Source: JAFGHJ01 sp964523975 (GTDB lineage Bacteria; Hydrothermota; UBA3072). From it: a DNA stretch of 16,998 nucleotides. The first letter of the stretch is position 1. Each line of letters starts with the position of its first letter. Location: assembly GCA_964523975.1 (NCBI GenBank), contig CAZGBM010000044.1:1-16998 (forward strand), written 5' to 3'. Both the position numbers and the translations under genes were made by a program. Shown here piece by piece: positions 1 through 6,435 of this stretch. Under the pieces are notes generated by a model, which saw only the letters and a list, made by a program, of their open reading frames with translations, made no database searches and was not told the origin of the DNA.

Positions 1-202
1 CCTCTATAGCCTTATTAAGAAGAGGAATCGCATCATTATAGTTTTTATGTTTCATATGTTCAAAAGCAAAACTGTAGTATCTTTCTGCCTCAGAAACTTC
101 CTGTACCTCAGCCTGTTTTACCTCTTCCTTCTTTTCACCAGTAGATGCACAGCTTATTAAAACCATTAAAAAGAAAAGAAAAAATATCCTTGTAACTTTC
201 AT
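1..202 (-). CDS. Lipoprotein with TPR-like region, partial at window edge
   Basis: This gene reads leftward out of the window, so only its first 67 codons are present. The N-terminus is MKVTRIFFLFFLMVLISC: a basic start, a hydrophobic stretch and a lipobox (LISC, Cys18), so the mature protein should be lipid-anchored. A short charged Glu/Lys-rich linker follows, then a segment containing AERYYSFAFEHMKHKNYNDA and AIPLLNKAIE. That has the spacing of one tetratricopeptide helix pair. The ATG at 202-200 is preceded on the minus strand by a strong GGAGG site at about 210-214, which fixes the start. It is divergent from the gene at 652. The lipoprotein call is visible directly; the TPR call rests on one partial repeat. 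No specific function can be given. Confidence 0.8.
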   Translation of the reverse strand, partial: MKVTRIFFLFFLMVLISCASTGEKKEEVKQAEVQEVSEAERYYSFAFEHMKHKNYNDAIPLLNKAIE

Positions 203-307
203 TTTCAATCCTCCTTTCCTTTCAATTTATTTTTATAGAACGGTAACTCAACCTTTGATAAATTAATAACTTATTAAAATAAAGATTTTTTCTTCATTTA
301 TATTATA

Positions 308-336
308 AAAATAAAGAAAACAGCTCCTACAGTCAA
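308..336 (-). promoter_or_regulatory. Possible promoter for the lipoprotein gene
   Basis: On the minus strand TTGACT (336-331) is followed after 17 bp by TATTTT (313-308). A perfect TATAAT lies at 307-302, but that is 23 bp from the -35 box. Either placement implies a leader of about 95-100 nt before the ATG at 202. It is the best candidate in the gap, not a certain one. Confidence 0.35.
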
Positions 337-408
337 GGGGTTCTGAAATATTTATATTTATATTTCTATTTCTGTATTTTCGGGATTAAATCTCAACGCT
401 TGATAGTA

Positions 409-500
409 ACGTAGATCCTTTAAATCTAAGTTAAATGGTTATATAGAAAAATGCTTAAATAGCAAAAACAAAACAACAACTACATGTTCTACATGTGAAA
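409..500 (+). repeat. Dispersed repeats E1 and D1 in the 203-651 gap
   Basis: The gap 203-651 has no gene. At 409-441 lies a 33-bp unit beginning ACGTAGAT and ending TTAAATGGTTA. A near-identical copy lies in inverse orientation at 11111-11143 (family E). At 480-500 is the doublet CTACATGTTCTACATGTGAAA (family D), related to copies at 8592-8604 (inverse) and 8641-8670. The rest of the gap (203-400) is AT-rich and shows nothing beyond the possible minus-strand promoter. Confidence 0.75.
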
Positions 501-543
501 AAATTTTGGTTGTGGGGTGGGCTTCAAAAATAAATATACTTTT

Positions 544-582
544 TCTCTGAGCCTTCTTTGTTCTCTGTATCCTCTTTTTTGG
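544..582 (+). repeat. Degenerate CTCTGTG-family repeat (A1)
   Basis: A decayed copy of the CTCTGTG heptamer repeat found in most gaps of this window, read as TCTCTGAG ... TTCTCTGTATCCTC. Its orientation points at the start of the gene at 652, as for the other family A copies upstream of genes. Confidence 0.5.
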
Positions 583-602
583 TAGAGAGGGAGGATTAAG
601 TC

Positions 603-631
603 TTGACATATGCCTCCGAAATCTATAAAAT
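603..631 (+). promoter_or_regulatory. Promoter of the NAD(P)H-hydrate repair gene
   Basis: TTGACA (603-608), a 17-bp spacer and TAAAAT (626-631). An overlapping TATAAA at 624-629 would give 15 bp. Transcription would begin near 638, almost at the AAGGAG ribosome binding site (641-646), so the leader would be very short. Confidence 0.7.
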
Positions 632-651
632 AACACAATAAAGGAGAAATT

Positions 652-2232
652 ATGAAAGTCGCTTCGGTTTCCGAAATGAGAAAGCTCGACCAGACCGCCG
701 TAAAGAAATACGGCATCGACGAAATACTTTTAATGGAAAATGCGGGTAACGCGGTTTTCTATACGATAGAAAAAGAAATGGGAATTAAAGGCAATAAATT
801 CCTGATTCTCGCGGGAAGCGGAAATAACGGAGGCGACGGAATGGTAGTTGCCCGTAAGCTTTACTCAAACGGCGCTCAAGTTAAATTTTTCCTACTTACG
901 GACGAAAAAAAATTAAAAGGAATAACAAAAAAGAATTTCCAAATATTAAAAAATACGAGGATTCCCATCAAGAAAAAACCTACACAAAAAGAAATCCAAA
1001 AAGCACTGAAAGAAACAGATATAATTATAGATGCAACGCTCGGAACAGGACTCTCCGGAGAAGTAAAAGGAATTTACAAAAAAACAATTGAACTTGTAAA
1101 TAAATCAGAGAAAAAAATCGTAAGTGTAGACATTCCTTCCGGTATTAACGGAGATACCGGAGAAATTATGGGAGTTGCCGTAAGAAGTGATATAACAGTA
1201 ACTTTCGGTCTCCCGAAAATAGGAAATCTTAATTACCCGGGATATGAATACTGGAAAAAACTTTACCTGTCCCATATTTCTTTCCCTCCCGAACTTTACA
1301 ACGATAAATCTATAAAAACCGAAATAAATTATACTTTAACATTAGAGAAAAGAGCAAAAGACACACATAAAGGGACTTTCGGTAAATGTTTGTTTATCTC
1401 GGGTGCAAAAAAATATCTCGGTGCCCCATATTTTTCTGCAATGTCTTTTCTTAAAGCAGGAGGAGGGCTTTCTTATCTCGCGGCACCTGAGTCTATTTCC
1501 TCTTTTGTTGCCAGAAAAGGCAAGGAACTCGTACTTCTTCCGCAAAAAGAGACGAAAAGCGGTTCGATATCAAAAAACAATTTCAAAGAATTGATTGAAT
1601 TCTCGGAAAATGTCGATTTCGTTGTTATTGGTCCCGGACTTTCTCTCGAAGAAGAAACACAAGAATTGGTTCGTTCTCTGGTAAGCGGAATAAAAAAACC
1701 TCTACTCATTGACGGAGACGGTTTAACTGCTTTAAAAGATAATCCAGATATACTTAAAAAAAGAAAATATCTGACAGTTTTAACTCCACACCCGGCAGAA
1801 TTTATTAGACTATTCGGGGGAAGGACAAAAGAGACTAAGATAAATAGAGTACAAATTACAAGAGAAAAAGCTTCTGAATACGGATGTTTTATAGTATTCA
1901 AAGGAGCTAACTCACTCATTGGATGTCCGGATGGAGAAGTCTTTATAAACCTTACGGGAAATCCCGGGATGGCTACTGCAGGTTCAGGTGATGTACTTAC
2001 CGGAATAATTGCCGCAATGTTCAAAGTTGTTCCTTCTGACACCGAAAAAGATATGTTTAAAAACGCTGTTAGAATTGGCGTTCTGATACATGGCCTTGCC
2101 GGAGATCTTATAGCCCGGAAAAAAGGAGAAGACGGCATCACGGCTACCGACATTCTGAACTCAATACCCGAAGCCATAAGAGAGTACAAAAAAGCCGGAG
2201 ATGAATTAATCAGTAGTATACAAATAATTTAG
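652..2232 (+). CDS. nnr: Bifunctional NAD(P)H-hydrate epimerase / ADP-dependent dehydratase
   Basis: This cytoplasmic metabolite-repair enzyme returns hydrated, inactive NADH and NADPH to usable form. The N-terminal YjeF_N (epimerase) domain covers about residues 1-215, with NNGGDG at 58-63, GTGLSG at 131-136 and SVDIPSGINGDTGE around Asp160. The C-terminal YjeF_C (ribokinase-fold dehydratase) domain covers about 230-515. It carries HKGTFG at 239-244, GPGL at 327-330, DGDGLTAL at 354-361, LTPHPAEF at 377-384 and NPGMATAGSGD at 437-447; Asp447 is the expected catalytic aspartate. At 526 residues it matches the usual fused bacterial form. Start ATG 652 sits 5 nt after AAGGAG and a clear promoter. 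It appears to be a single-gene unit with no obvious partner; the downstream gene is over 500 bp away. All hallmark motifs are intact. Confidence 0.96.
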   Translation: MKVASVSEMRKLDQTAVKKYGIDEILLMENAGNAVFYTIEKEMGIKGNKFLILAGSGNNGGDGMVVARKLYSNGAQVKFFLLTDEKKLKGITKKNFQILKNTRIPIKKKPTQKEIQKALKETDIIIDATLGTGLSGEVKGIYKKTIELVNKSEKKIVSVDIPSGINGDTGEIMGVAVRSDITVTFGLPKIGNLNYPGYEYWKKLYLSHISFPPELYNDKSIKTEINYTLTLEKRAKDTHKGTFGKCLFISGAKKYLGAPYFSAMSFLKAGGGLSYLAAPESISSFVARKGKELVLLPQKETKSGSISKNNFKELIEFSENVDFVVIGPGLSLEEETQELVRSLVSGIKKPLLIDGDGLTALKDNPDILKKRKYLTVLTPHPAEFIRLFGGRTKETKINRVQITREKASEYGCFIVFKGANSLIGCPDGEVFINLTGNPGMATAGSGDVLTGIIAAMFKVVPSDTEKDMFKNAVRIGVLIHGLAGDLIARKKGEDGITATDILNSIPEAIREYKKAGDELISSIQII

Positions 2233-2252
2233 GCCTGGCCAATACACCGAAA

Positions 2253-2306
2253 TGTAAAAATCAAATATCAAAATGAAAAATTACAAATCAAAGTTCAAAA
2301 ATAAAA
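2253..2306 (+). repeat. AT-rich dispersed repeat C1
   Basis: An AT-rich unit built on ATCAAATATCAAAATG followed by ATTACAAATCAAAGTTCAAA, just after the stop of the gene at 652-2232. The same family appears after larC at 16950-16998 and, in inverse orientation, before the DUF362 gene at 11371-11424. Confidence 0.65.
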
Positions 2307-2320
2307 ACAAAAAAAGAGAA

Positions 2321-2482
2321 ACAACAAATCACACAAATAGCACGAATAAAGACAAAGAAAATTCTATTTTTCTACAACCCAACTACCCAACAATTTAACA
2401 AGCCAACGAAAAGAGAAAGGACGAACCAATGAATAACACAGGCATTTTTAATTCATTCGTGAAATTTGTGCTATTTGTTGTT
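2321..2482. repeat. Inverted-repeat element of family B (copy 1)
   Basis: The left arm at 2321-2350 (ACAACAAATCACACAAATAG, then CACGAATAAA) and the right arm at 2451-2482 (ending GTGCTATTTGTTGTT) are inverted copies of each other. About 25 of 30 positions match. They flank about 100 bp of non-coding DNA and could form a long hairpin. Single or paired arms recur at 4616-4643, 7451-7541, 10101-10128 and 11148-11295. Confidence 0.75.
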
Positions 2483-2521
2483 AAAAAATGGTGTGTTGGG
2501 GGAAAAACAATAAAAAATTTT

Positions 2522-2750
2522 GTGGTTAAATTTTCTGGAGTGGAGTTGTGTGGGCTTTGTGACCTCCGTGTTTTGATTCGGGGGAGTAGGCTGTGGGGAT
2601 AAATAGAATAATAATCTCTGTGCTCTCTGTGGTAAAACATTCTGGTGTAGAGTTGTGTGTGGCTCTGTGTTCTCTGTGTTTTAATTCGGGAGGTAAGGTG
2701 TGGGGTAAACAGAATAAAAATCTCTGTGTTCTCTGTGGTAAAATTTTTTT
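2522..2750 (+). repeat. Two-copy 107-bp tandem repeat containing CTCTGTG units
   Basis: Two imperfect direct copies lie head to tail. Unit 1 runs from CTGG at 2535 and unit 2 from CTGG at 2642. Each contains GAGTTGTGTG, a GATTCGGG or AATTCGGG block, TGTGGGG(A)TAAA, and ends with CTCTGTGGTAAAA (2625-2637 and 2731-2743). The period is 106-107 bp. It directly precedes the alcohol dehydrogenase and keeps one reading frame partly open upstream of it, which can mislead start prediction. Confidence 0.8.
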
Positions 2751-2770
2751 GGTTGGGGTGTAGGGGGCTA

Positions 2771-3775
2771 ATGAAAGCCTGGGTTCTTGAAAAACAGGGA
2801 AAAGCCGAAACAAGCCCCCTTATAAAAAAAGATATTCCAATTCCCAAAGTCTCAAAAAATGAGATAAGAATAAAGATTAAAGCAACCGGTATCTGCAGAA
2901 CCGATTTACACACAATAGAAGGTGACCTGCCGTTACATAAAAAACCAATAATCCCCGGACATCAAATCGTGGGGATTGTGGATGAAATCGGCAGCGGTGT
3001 AACCTCTTTTAAAAAAGGAGACAGAGCAGGTGTAGCCTGGTTATACAGTTCCTGCGGCAATTGTAAATTCTGCACATCCGGAAGAGAAAATCTGTGCAAG
3101 GAAGCAAAGTTCACGGGCTGGGATGTCGACGGAGGTTACACAGAACATATCGTTATAGACCAGGATTTTGCCTATCGCCTAGGAGAAAATCATTCATTCG
3201 CCGAACAGGTGCCTTTTATGTGCGCGGGGATAACAGGATACAGGGGATACCGTCTTGCCGAAATCAAAGAAGGTGAGAAATTAGGTTTATTTGGATTCGG
3301 ATCAACTGCTTCTTTTGTCCTCCAAATTGCTAAAGCAAAAGATATCGAGTGTTTCGTAGTCACAAGGAGCGAGCACAACCGAAAAGCAGCAAAGGAATTG
3401 AACGCCGATTGGGTCGGCAACTACGATGATAATTTCCCCGTAAAGCTTGATGCGGCGATACTTTATCCGCCTGCGGGAAAACTCGTTCCTGAAGTTTTAT
3501 CGCTGCTCGAACCCGGAGGAAGGCTTATACTCTCCCCCATATATATGTCACCAATAGGAATCAAAGATTATACGAATATACTCTGGATGGAAAGAAGCAT
3601 TAAATCGGTTGCAAATATAACCCGCAGGGATGGGACAGAGTTTTTAAAAATCGCCGATGAACTTAAACTAAAATCGCGAGTAGAACTATTTGACTTCGAT
3701 GATATTCCTGAAGTTCTTATAAAAGTCGCAAAAGGGAAAATTGACGGAACCGCCGTTGTTTCTCTCGAAAAATAA
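2771..3775 (+). CDS. Zinc-dependent alcohol dehydrogenase family protein
   Basis: This medium-chain dehydrogenase/reductase (334 residues) should interconvert an alcohol and aldehyde or ketone with NAD(P)H in the cytoplasm. The GroES-like catalytic domain holds the catalytic-zinc ligands Cys42 (GICRTD) and His64 (PGHQIVG), with Cys151 as the likely third. The structural-zinc cluster is Cys95, Cys98, Cys101 and Cys109 (CGNCKFC ... LC). The Rossmann domain begins near 171 with GFGSTA at 175-180. The family is close to the AdhA/CAD-like single-domain zinc dehydrogenases. The frame is open back to 2657, but that extension would translate the intergenic tandem repeat. ATG 2771, beginning MKAWVLEKQG after AGGGGG, matches the family N-terminus. 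The substrate cannot be told from sequence. Confidence 0.92.
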   Translation: MKAWVLEKQGKAETSPLIKKDIPIPKVSKNEIRIKIKATGICRTDLHTIEGDLPLHKKPIIPGHQIVGIVDEIGSGVTSFKKGDRAGVAWLYSSCGNCKFCTSGRENLCKEAKFTGWDVDGGYTEHIVIDQDFAYRLGENHSFAEQVPFMCAGITGYRGYRLAEIKEGEKLGLFGFGSTASFVLQIAKAKDIECFVVTRSEHNRKAAKELNADWVGNYDDNFPVKLDAAILYPPAGKLVPEVLSLLEPGGRLILSPIYMSPIGIKDYTNILWMERSIKSVANITRRDGTEFLKIADELKLKSRVELFDFDDIPEVLIKVAKGKIDGTAVVSLEK

Positions 3776-3776
3776 G

Positions 3777-3805
3777 TTTAAAGTTTCGGGTTTTGAGTTT
3801 CGAGT
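3777..3805 (+). repeat. GTTTCG doublet repeat before the gap
   Basis: AAAGTTTCGGG and TTTTGAGTTTCGAG form a short internally repeated unit immediately after the dehydrogenase stop. It has the same doublet style as the other intergenic families. I saw no second copy in the window. Confidence 0.35.
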
Positions 3806-3824
3806 AAAAAACAAATAAAAATCC

Positions 3825-3924
3825 NNNNNNNNNNNNNNNNNNNNNNNNNNNNNNNNNNNNNNNNNNNNNNNNNNNNNNNNNNNNNNNNNNNNNNNNNNNN
3901 NNNNNNNNNNNNNNNNNNNNNNNN
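3825..3924. other. Assembly gap, 100 N
   Basis: Exactly 100 N, a conventional scaffold-gap length, so the true size is unknown. The right edge resumes in a family A repeat (TCTGTGGCAAAAACA), so the assembly probably broke on the dispersed repeats. Genes could be missing here. Confidence 0.98.
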
Positions 3925-3940
3925 TCTGTGGCAAAAACAT

Positions 3941-3968
3941 TTGCAAAATTTATTTTTTGTAGTATTAT
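3941..3968 (+). promoter_or_regulatory. Promoter of the pyruvate-kinase-C-like gene
   Basis: TTGCAA (3941-3946), 16-bp spacer, TATTAT (3963-3968). Transcription would start near 3975, just before the ribosome binding site AAGGAGG (3977-3983). Confidence 0.5.
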
Positions 3969-3987
3969 ATACTAATAAGGAGGCCGT

Positions 3988-4563
3988 ATGGCAGAAATCT
4001 CCGTACAAACCGTTTATTTCGAAGAACCTGGCAAAATAAATACAGAAAGAACCCTTCAAATTGCTTTAAAACGAGTTCAGGAATTGGAAATCGACCAGAT
4101 AGTTATTGCTTCAACGGACGGATATACAGCTCTTGAAACTATGGAAGTTTTCAAAGATTATAATCCCATAATCGTAACCCACTCCACCGGATTCAATAAG
4201 CCAAACGAACAGGAAATGCCGGTTGAGGTACGAAAAAAACTTGAGGATATGGGAGCTACTGTATTAACATGTCTTCATTCGTTCGGTGGAATCGGAAGAG
4301 CAGTCCGAAAAAAAATGAATACTTATCAGCTTGACGACATCATAGCCGGCACACTTCGAGTTCTCGGAGAAGGAACGAAAGTAGCTTGCGAAATCACTCT
4401 CATGGCAGCAGATGCGGGGCTTATAAACACAGAAAAAGAAGTCGTTTCAATTGCAGGGACAGGTAGAGGAGCAGACACGGCTTTAGTTTTAAAGCCAGCC
4501 AACACACAGAGTTTCTTCGATCTTAAAATAAAAGAAATCCTCTGCAAACCGCGACTGGACTAG
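3988..4563 (+). CDS. Stand-alone pyruvate kinase alpha/beta (C-terminal) domain-like protein
   Basis: This 191-residue protein resembles the free-standing relatives of the C-terminal allosteric alpha/beta domain of pyruvate kinase. It has no catalytic TIM barrel, so it should not be a pyruvate kinase. Visible hallmarks are IDQIVIASTDGYTALE near residues 36-51, the strand-turn PIIVTHSTGFN, the GATVLTCLHSFGGIGRA segment, and a C-terminal VSIAGTGRGADTALVLKP stretch resembling the family's phosphate-binding loop. The start is fixed by AAGGAGG ending 4 nt before ATG 3988. The function of these proteins is not established; a role in binding a small phosphorylated or nucleotide ligand is inference. 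The gene has its own promoter and is followed by a repeat-filled gap. Confidence 0.82.
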   Translation: MAEISVQTVYFEEPGKINTERTLQIALKRVQELEIDQIVIASTDGYTALETMEVFKDYNPIIVTHSTGFNKPNEQEMPVEVRKKLEDMGATVLTCLHSFGGIGRAVRKKMNTYQLDDIIAGTLRVLGEGTKVACEITLMAADAGLINTEKEVVSIAGTGRGADTALVLKPANTQSFFDLKIKEILCKPRLD

Positions 4564-4615
4564 TTCTCAGGACTTACAGGAATTGGGATTTAGTAAAAAC
4601 AATAAAATTTTTTTT

Positions 4616-4720
4616 ATTCGTGCTATTCGTGTGATTTGTTGTTGAAAAAGCTGGGGTGGTGTGGGTTTCAAACAAACACAAATATATTTTTTTTCTCTGT
4701 GTTCTCTGTGTCTCTGTGGC
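4616..4720 (+). repeat. Family B arm (B2) followed by 26-bp family A repeat
   Basis: 4616-4643 is a single family B arm (ATTCGTGCTATTCGTG, then TGATTTGTTGTT) pointing at the perR-like gene. 4695-4720 is the cleanest family A unit: three CTCTGTG heptamers separated by TT and by T, then GC. A decayed third unit resembling CAGGACTTACAGGAATTGGG lies at 4568-4587. The order B then A then gene is the same as upstream of the dehydrogenase. Confidence 0.8.
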
Positions 4721-4759
4721 AATATTTCATCAATTTACAATCATTTCAATTTTGAACAC

Positions 4760-4787
4760 TTGACAAAATTAAATTTCCTCTTATCCT
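4760..4787 (+). promoter_or_regulatory. Promoter of perR-like gene, probably giving a leaderless mRNA
   Basis: TTGACA (4760-4765), 16-bp spacer, TATCCT (4782-4787). The ATG lies at 4796, only 8 nt after the -10 box, where transcription itself should begin. There is no Shine-Dalgarno sequence between them. This contrasts with the strong GGAGG sites of most neighbouring genes. Confidence 0.6.
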
Positions 4788-4795
4788 TTTAAAAA

Positions 4796-5215
4796 ATGAA
4801 AGAGGCAAAGGAACTTCTAAAAGAAAAAGGTATAAATCCTTCTATTCAGAGAATTAGAATACTGAAAAGCCTTATGGCAACAGAGCGCCATCCCACAGTT
4901 AAAGACATCTACGGCAAAATATTGAAAGAAATACCCACTCTTTCAAAAACGACCGTATACAACACCGTCAAACTTTTTGCGGATAAAGGCATTCTAACTC
5001 CAACAAGAGTAAAAGAAGACGAAATCAGATATGACATAAACGTATATCCACATACTCACTTCAGGTGTAAAAGATGCGGTAATATCTATGATCTTAAAAA
5101 GGAGAAACCCCCGATAAAAGAAAAAAAGGAAATTGAGGGTCATCTGATAGAAGAAAAATGCATATGTTATTGGGGAATTTGCAAAAATTGCAGAAAAAAG
5201 GTGGAATCCAGATGA
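4796..5215 (+). CDS. perR: Fur-family regulator with PerR-type metal ligands
   Basis: A 139-residue Fur-superfamily repressor: winged helix at about 1-80, dimerisation domain at about 85-139. Aligned by eye with Bacillus PerR, all five regulatory-metal ligands are kept: His32 (RHPT), Asp80 (RYD), His86 and His88 (HTH), and Asp99 (IYD). Asp80 is the position where PerR has aspartate and Fur usually glutamate, which favours peroxide sensing over iron sensing. The structural zinc cysteines are Cys91/Cys94 (CKRC) and Cys129/Cys132 (CKNC). The N-terminus is typical for the family, so ATG 4796 is right although it has no ribosome binding site. Its stop overlaps the next ATG (ATGA). The surrounding rubredoxin, peroxiredoxin and superoxide-reductase-like genes support an oxidative-stress role. 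Fur family is near certain; the PerR subtype is inferred. Confidence 0.85.
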   Translation: MKEAKELLKEKGINPSIQRIRILKSLMATERHPTVKDIYGKILKEIPTLSKTTVYNTVKLFADKGILTPTRVKEDEIRYDINVYPHTHFRCKRCGNIYDLKKEKPPIKEKKEIEGHLIEEKCICYWGICKNCRKKVESR

Positions 5216-5721
5216 ATGAAAAAGCTTTATACACCTTAAATTACGGAGTATATATCGTATCCACAAAAAGTAAAGAGAAACTTAACGGGCAAATAGCCAA
5301 TGTGGTTTTTCAGGTCACTGCCGAACCTCCAAAAATTGCAGTTTGTCTTAACAAAGGAAATTTAACGCATGCCCTTGTTTTAGAAAGTAATATTTTTAAT
5401 GTTTCCGTACTCGGTGAATGTTGTACAATGAAATTAATCGGAAATTTCGGCTTTAAAAGCGGAAGAGATATTGACAAATTTAAAAATTACGATTACATAA
5501 TAGGTAAGAATGGTGCACCTATAGTAACCGACTCAGCAGTAGCTTATATTGAATGTAAGGTGGAAAATACAATGGACGTAGGAAGTCACACATTGTTTGT
5601 TGGGAAAGTCACCGAAGCAGATCTCCTGATGGAAGATGCTCCAATGACTTATTCTTATTATCATTTGGAATTAAAAGGCAAAGAACCGGAAGCAGCACCG
5701 ACATATAGAAAGAAAAAATGA
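5212..5721 (+). CDS. Flavin reductase domain protein, Hrb-like without its rubredoxin
   Basis: This 169-residue protein has the FMN-binding split-barrel fold of the flavin reductase family: YGVYIVSTKSKEKLNGQIAN at 11-30, then QVTAEPPKIAVCLNK and a C-terminal YSYYHLELKGKEPEAAPTY at 147-165. The last segment is how the flavin domain of high-molecular-weight rubredoxin (Hrb) ends before its rubredoxin domain. Here the protein stops four residues later. Separate rubredoxin is encoded at 6436. It probably passes electrons from NAD(P)H, directly or through a partner, via FMN to rubredoxin. ATG 5212 overlaps the perR-like stop by 4 bp, giving translational coupling, with AAAAAGG about 9 nt upstream. 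An open frame extends to 5158 but would overlap perR deeply and is not used. Confidence 0.85.
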   Translation: MNEKALYTLNYGVYIVSTKSKEKLNGQIANVVFQVTAEPPKIAVCLNKGNLTHALVLESNIFNVSVLGECCTMKLIGNFGFKSGRDIDKFKNYDYIIGKNGAPIVTDSAVAYIECKVENTMDVGSHTLFVGKVTEADLLMEDAPMTYSYYHLELKGKEPEAAPTYRKKK

Positions 5722-5726
5722 AAATA

Positions 5727-6420
5727 GCCACAGAGCCTCAGAGAACACAGAGTCACACACAACACCCCAATTTTTGTTGTTTACTTAAAAAAACATCTGG
5801 GCAAACTCATACAGAGACACAGAGAACACAGAGCTATACCACACCTAACCCCAAATTATATTTTGTTGTTTTAACTCCCAACCTACAACACCAAAAAATT
5901 TTTGAGACACAGAGAACAAAAAGAAAATCTTCTTGCCTTAAACACATCTTATGACAGAAGACAAAGAAATAAAAGAACTAAACGAAATTACAAAAAAAAT
6001 AATTGGATGTTGTATCGAAGTTCATAAACATCCAGGACCTGGATTACTTGAATCAATATACGAATCTGCTCTATGCGTAGAGTTTGATCTTAACAATATT
6101 ATATACCAAAAGCAATTAACGATTCCCGTTGAGTATAAAAATCATAACATCGGGGAAACCAGATTAGATCTATTGGTAGAAGAAGAAATAATTGTAGAGC
6201 TAAAAGCAACCGATAACTTATCGCAAATTTATAATGCTCAATTACTATCGTATTTAAAAATGGCCAATAAGGAATTAGGGCTTTTGATTAATTTTAATTC
6301 TGCACCTTTAAAAGATGGAATAAAAAGAATAATACGTTAATTATGGGTAGGACTCTGTGGCAAAAAATCAAAAAAAATATGGAGATGGGCAGGGCTCTGT
6401 GAGCTCTGTGTCTCCGTGGC
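5727..6420. mobile_element. Candidate GxxExxY insertion bounded by 26-bp inverted repeats
   Basis: Five bases after the flavin reductase stop lies a 26-bp unit (5727-5752, GCCACAGAG ... ACACAGAG). Six bases before the rubredoxin ribosome binding site lies its inverted counterpart (6395-6420, CTCTGTGAG ... CCGTGGC). They agree at 21 of 26 positions as inverted repeats. Between them are further family A units (5812-5833, 5904-5918, 6350-6358) and one gene, the GxxExxY protein. Removing the block would bring flavin reductase and rubredoxin genes together. No transposase is present and the same repeat occurs singly elsewhere, so mobility is an inference. Confidence 0.4.
5951..6340 (+). CDS. GxxExxY family protein (PD-(D/E)XK nuclease-like)
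   Basis: A 129-residue protein with the family signature GLLESIY at 31-37 (Gly31, Glu34, Tyr37), preceded by the usual CCIEVHKHPGPG. The nuclease-like core is RLDLLVEEEIIVELKA at 71-86, where Asp73, Glu83 and Lys85 fit a PD-(D/E)XK site; YNAQLLSYL at 95-103 completes the fold. The length is normal and the frame intact. The family is widespread and its biological role unestablished; nuclease activity is inferred from fold only. No ribosome binding site is evident before ATG 5951. It sits alone inside a repeat-rich block between two genes that appear to belong together, which suggests insertion. The protein is cytoplasmic as far as can be seen. Confidence 0.85.
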   Translation: MTEDKEIKELNEITKKIIGCCIEVHKHPGPGLLESIYESALCVEFDLNNIIYQKQLTIPVEYKNHNIGETRLDLLVEEEIIVELKATDNLSQIYNAQLLSYLKMANKELGLLINFNSAPLKDGIKRIIR

Positions 6421-6435
6421 AAAAAAGGAGGAAAC

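Noticed and set aside
203..651. tRNA, rRNA or riboswitch in the larger gaps (203-651, 2233-2770, 10797-11574)
   Set aside because: I saw no cloverleaf, conserved riboswitch core or rRNA segment; the gaps are repeats and AT-rich DNA. A covariance-model search would be decisive.
1473..2189. A 238-codon minus-strand frame
   Set aside because: It lies wholly antisense to the intact hydrate-repair gene, with no recognisable domain; a shadow frame.
2657..2770. N-terminal extension of the alcohol dehydrogenase
   Set aside because: The extra residues are encoded by the intergenic tandem repeat; the family N-terminus begins at 2771.
2395..2913. Long minus-strand frames over 2395-2913
   Set aside because: They read the tandem family A repeat and run into the dehydrogenase on the opposite strand; repeat artefacts with HREHR- and TQRTQ-type peptides.
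3686..4059. Minus-strand frames crossing the N block
   Set aside because: They consist largely of unknown residues and exist only because N codons are not stops.
5727..5920. CRISPR array built on the CACAGAG units
   Set aside because: Spacing and orientation vary, units are internally periodic, copies are dispersed through the window, and no cas gene is present.
5718..5954. Open frame of 78 codons after the flavin reductase
   Set aside because: It translates the CACAGAG repeats (peptides such as RTQSHTQ) and has no family resemblance or ribosome binding site; repeat artefact.
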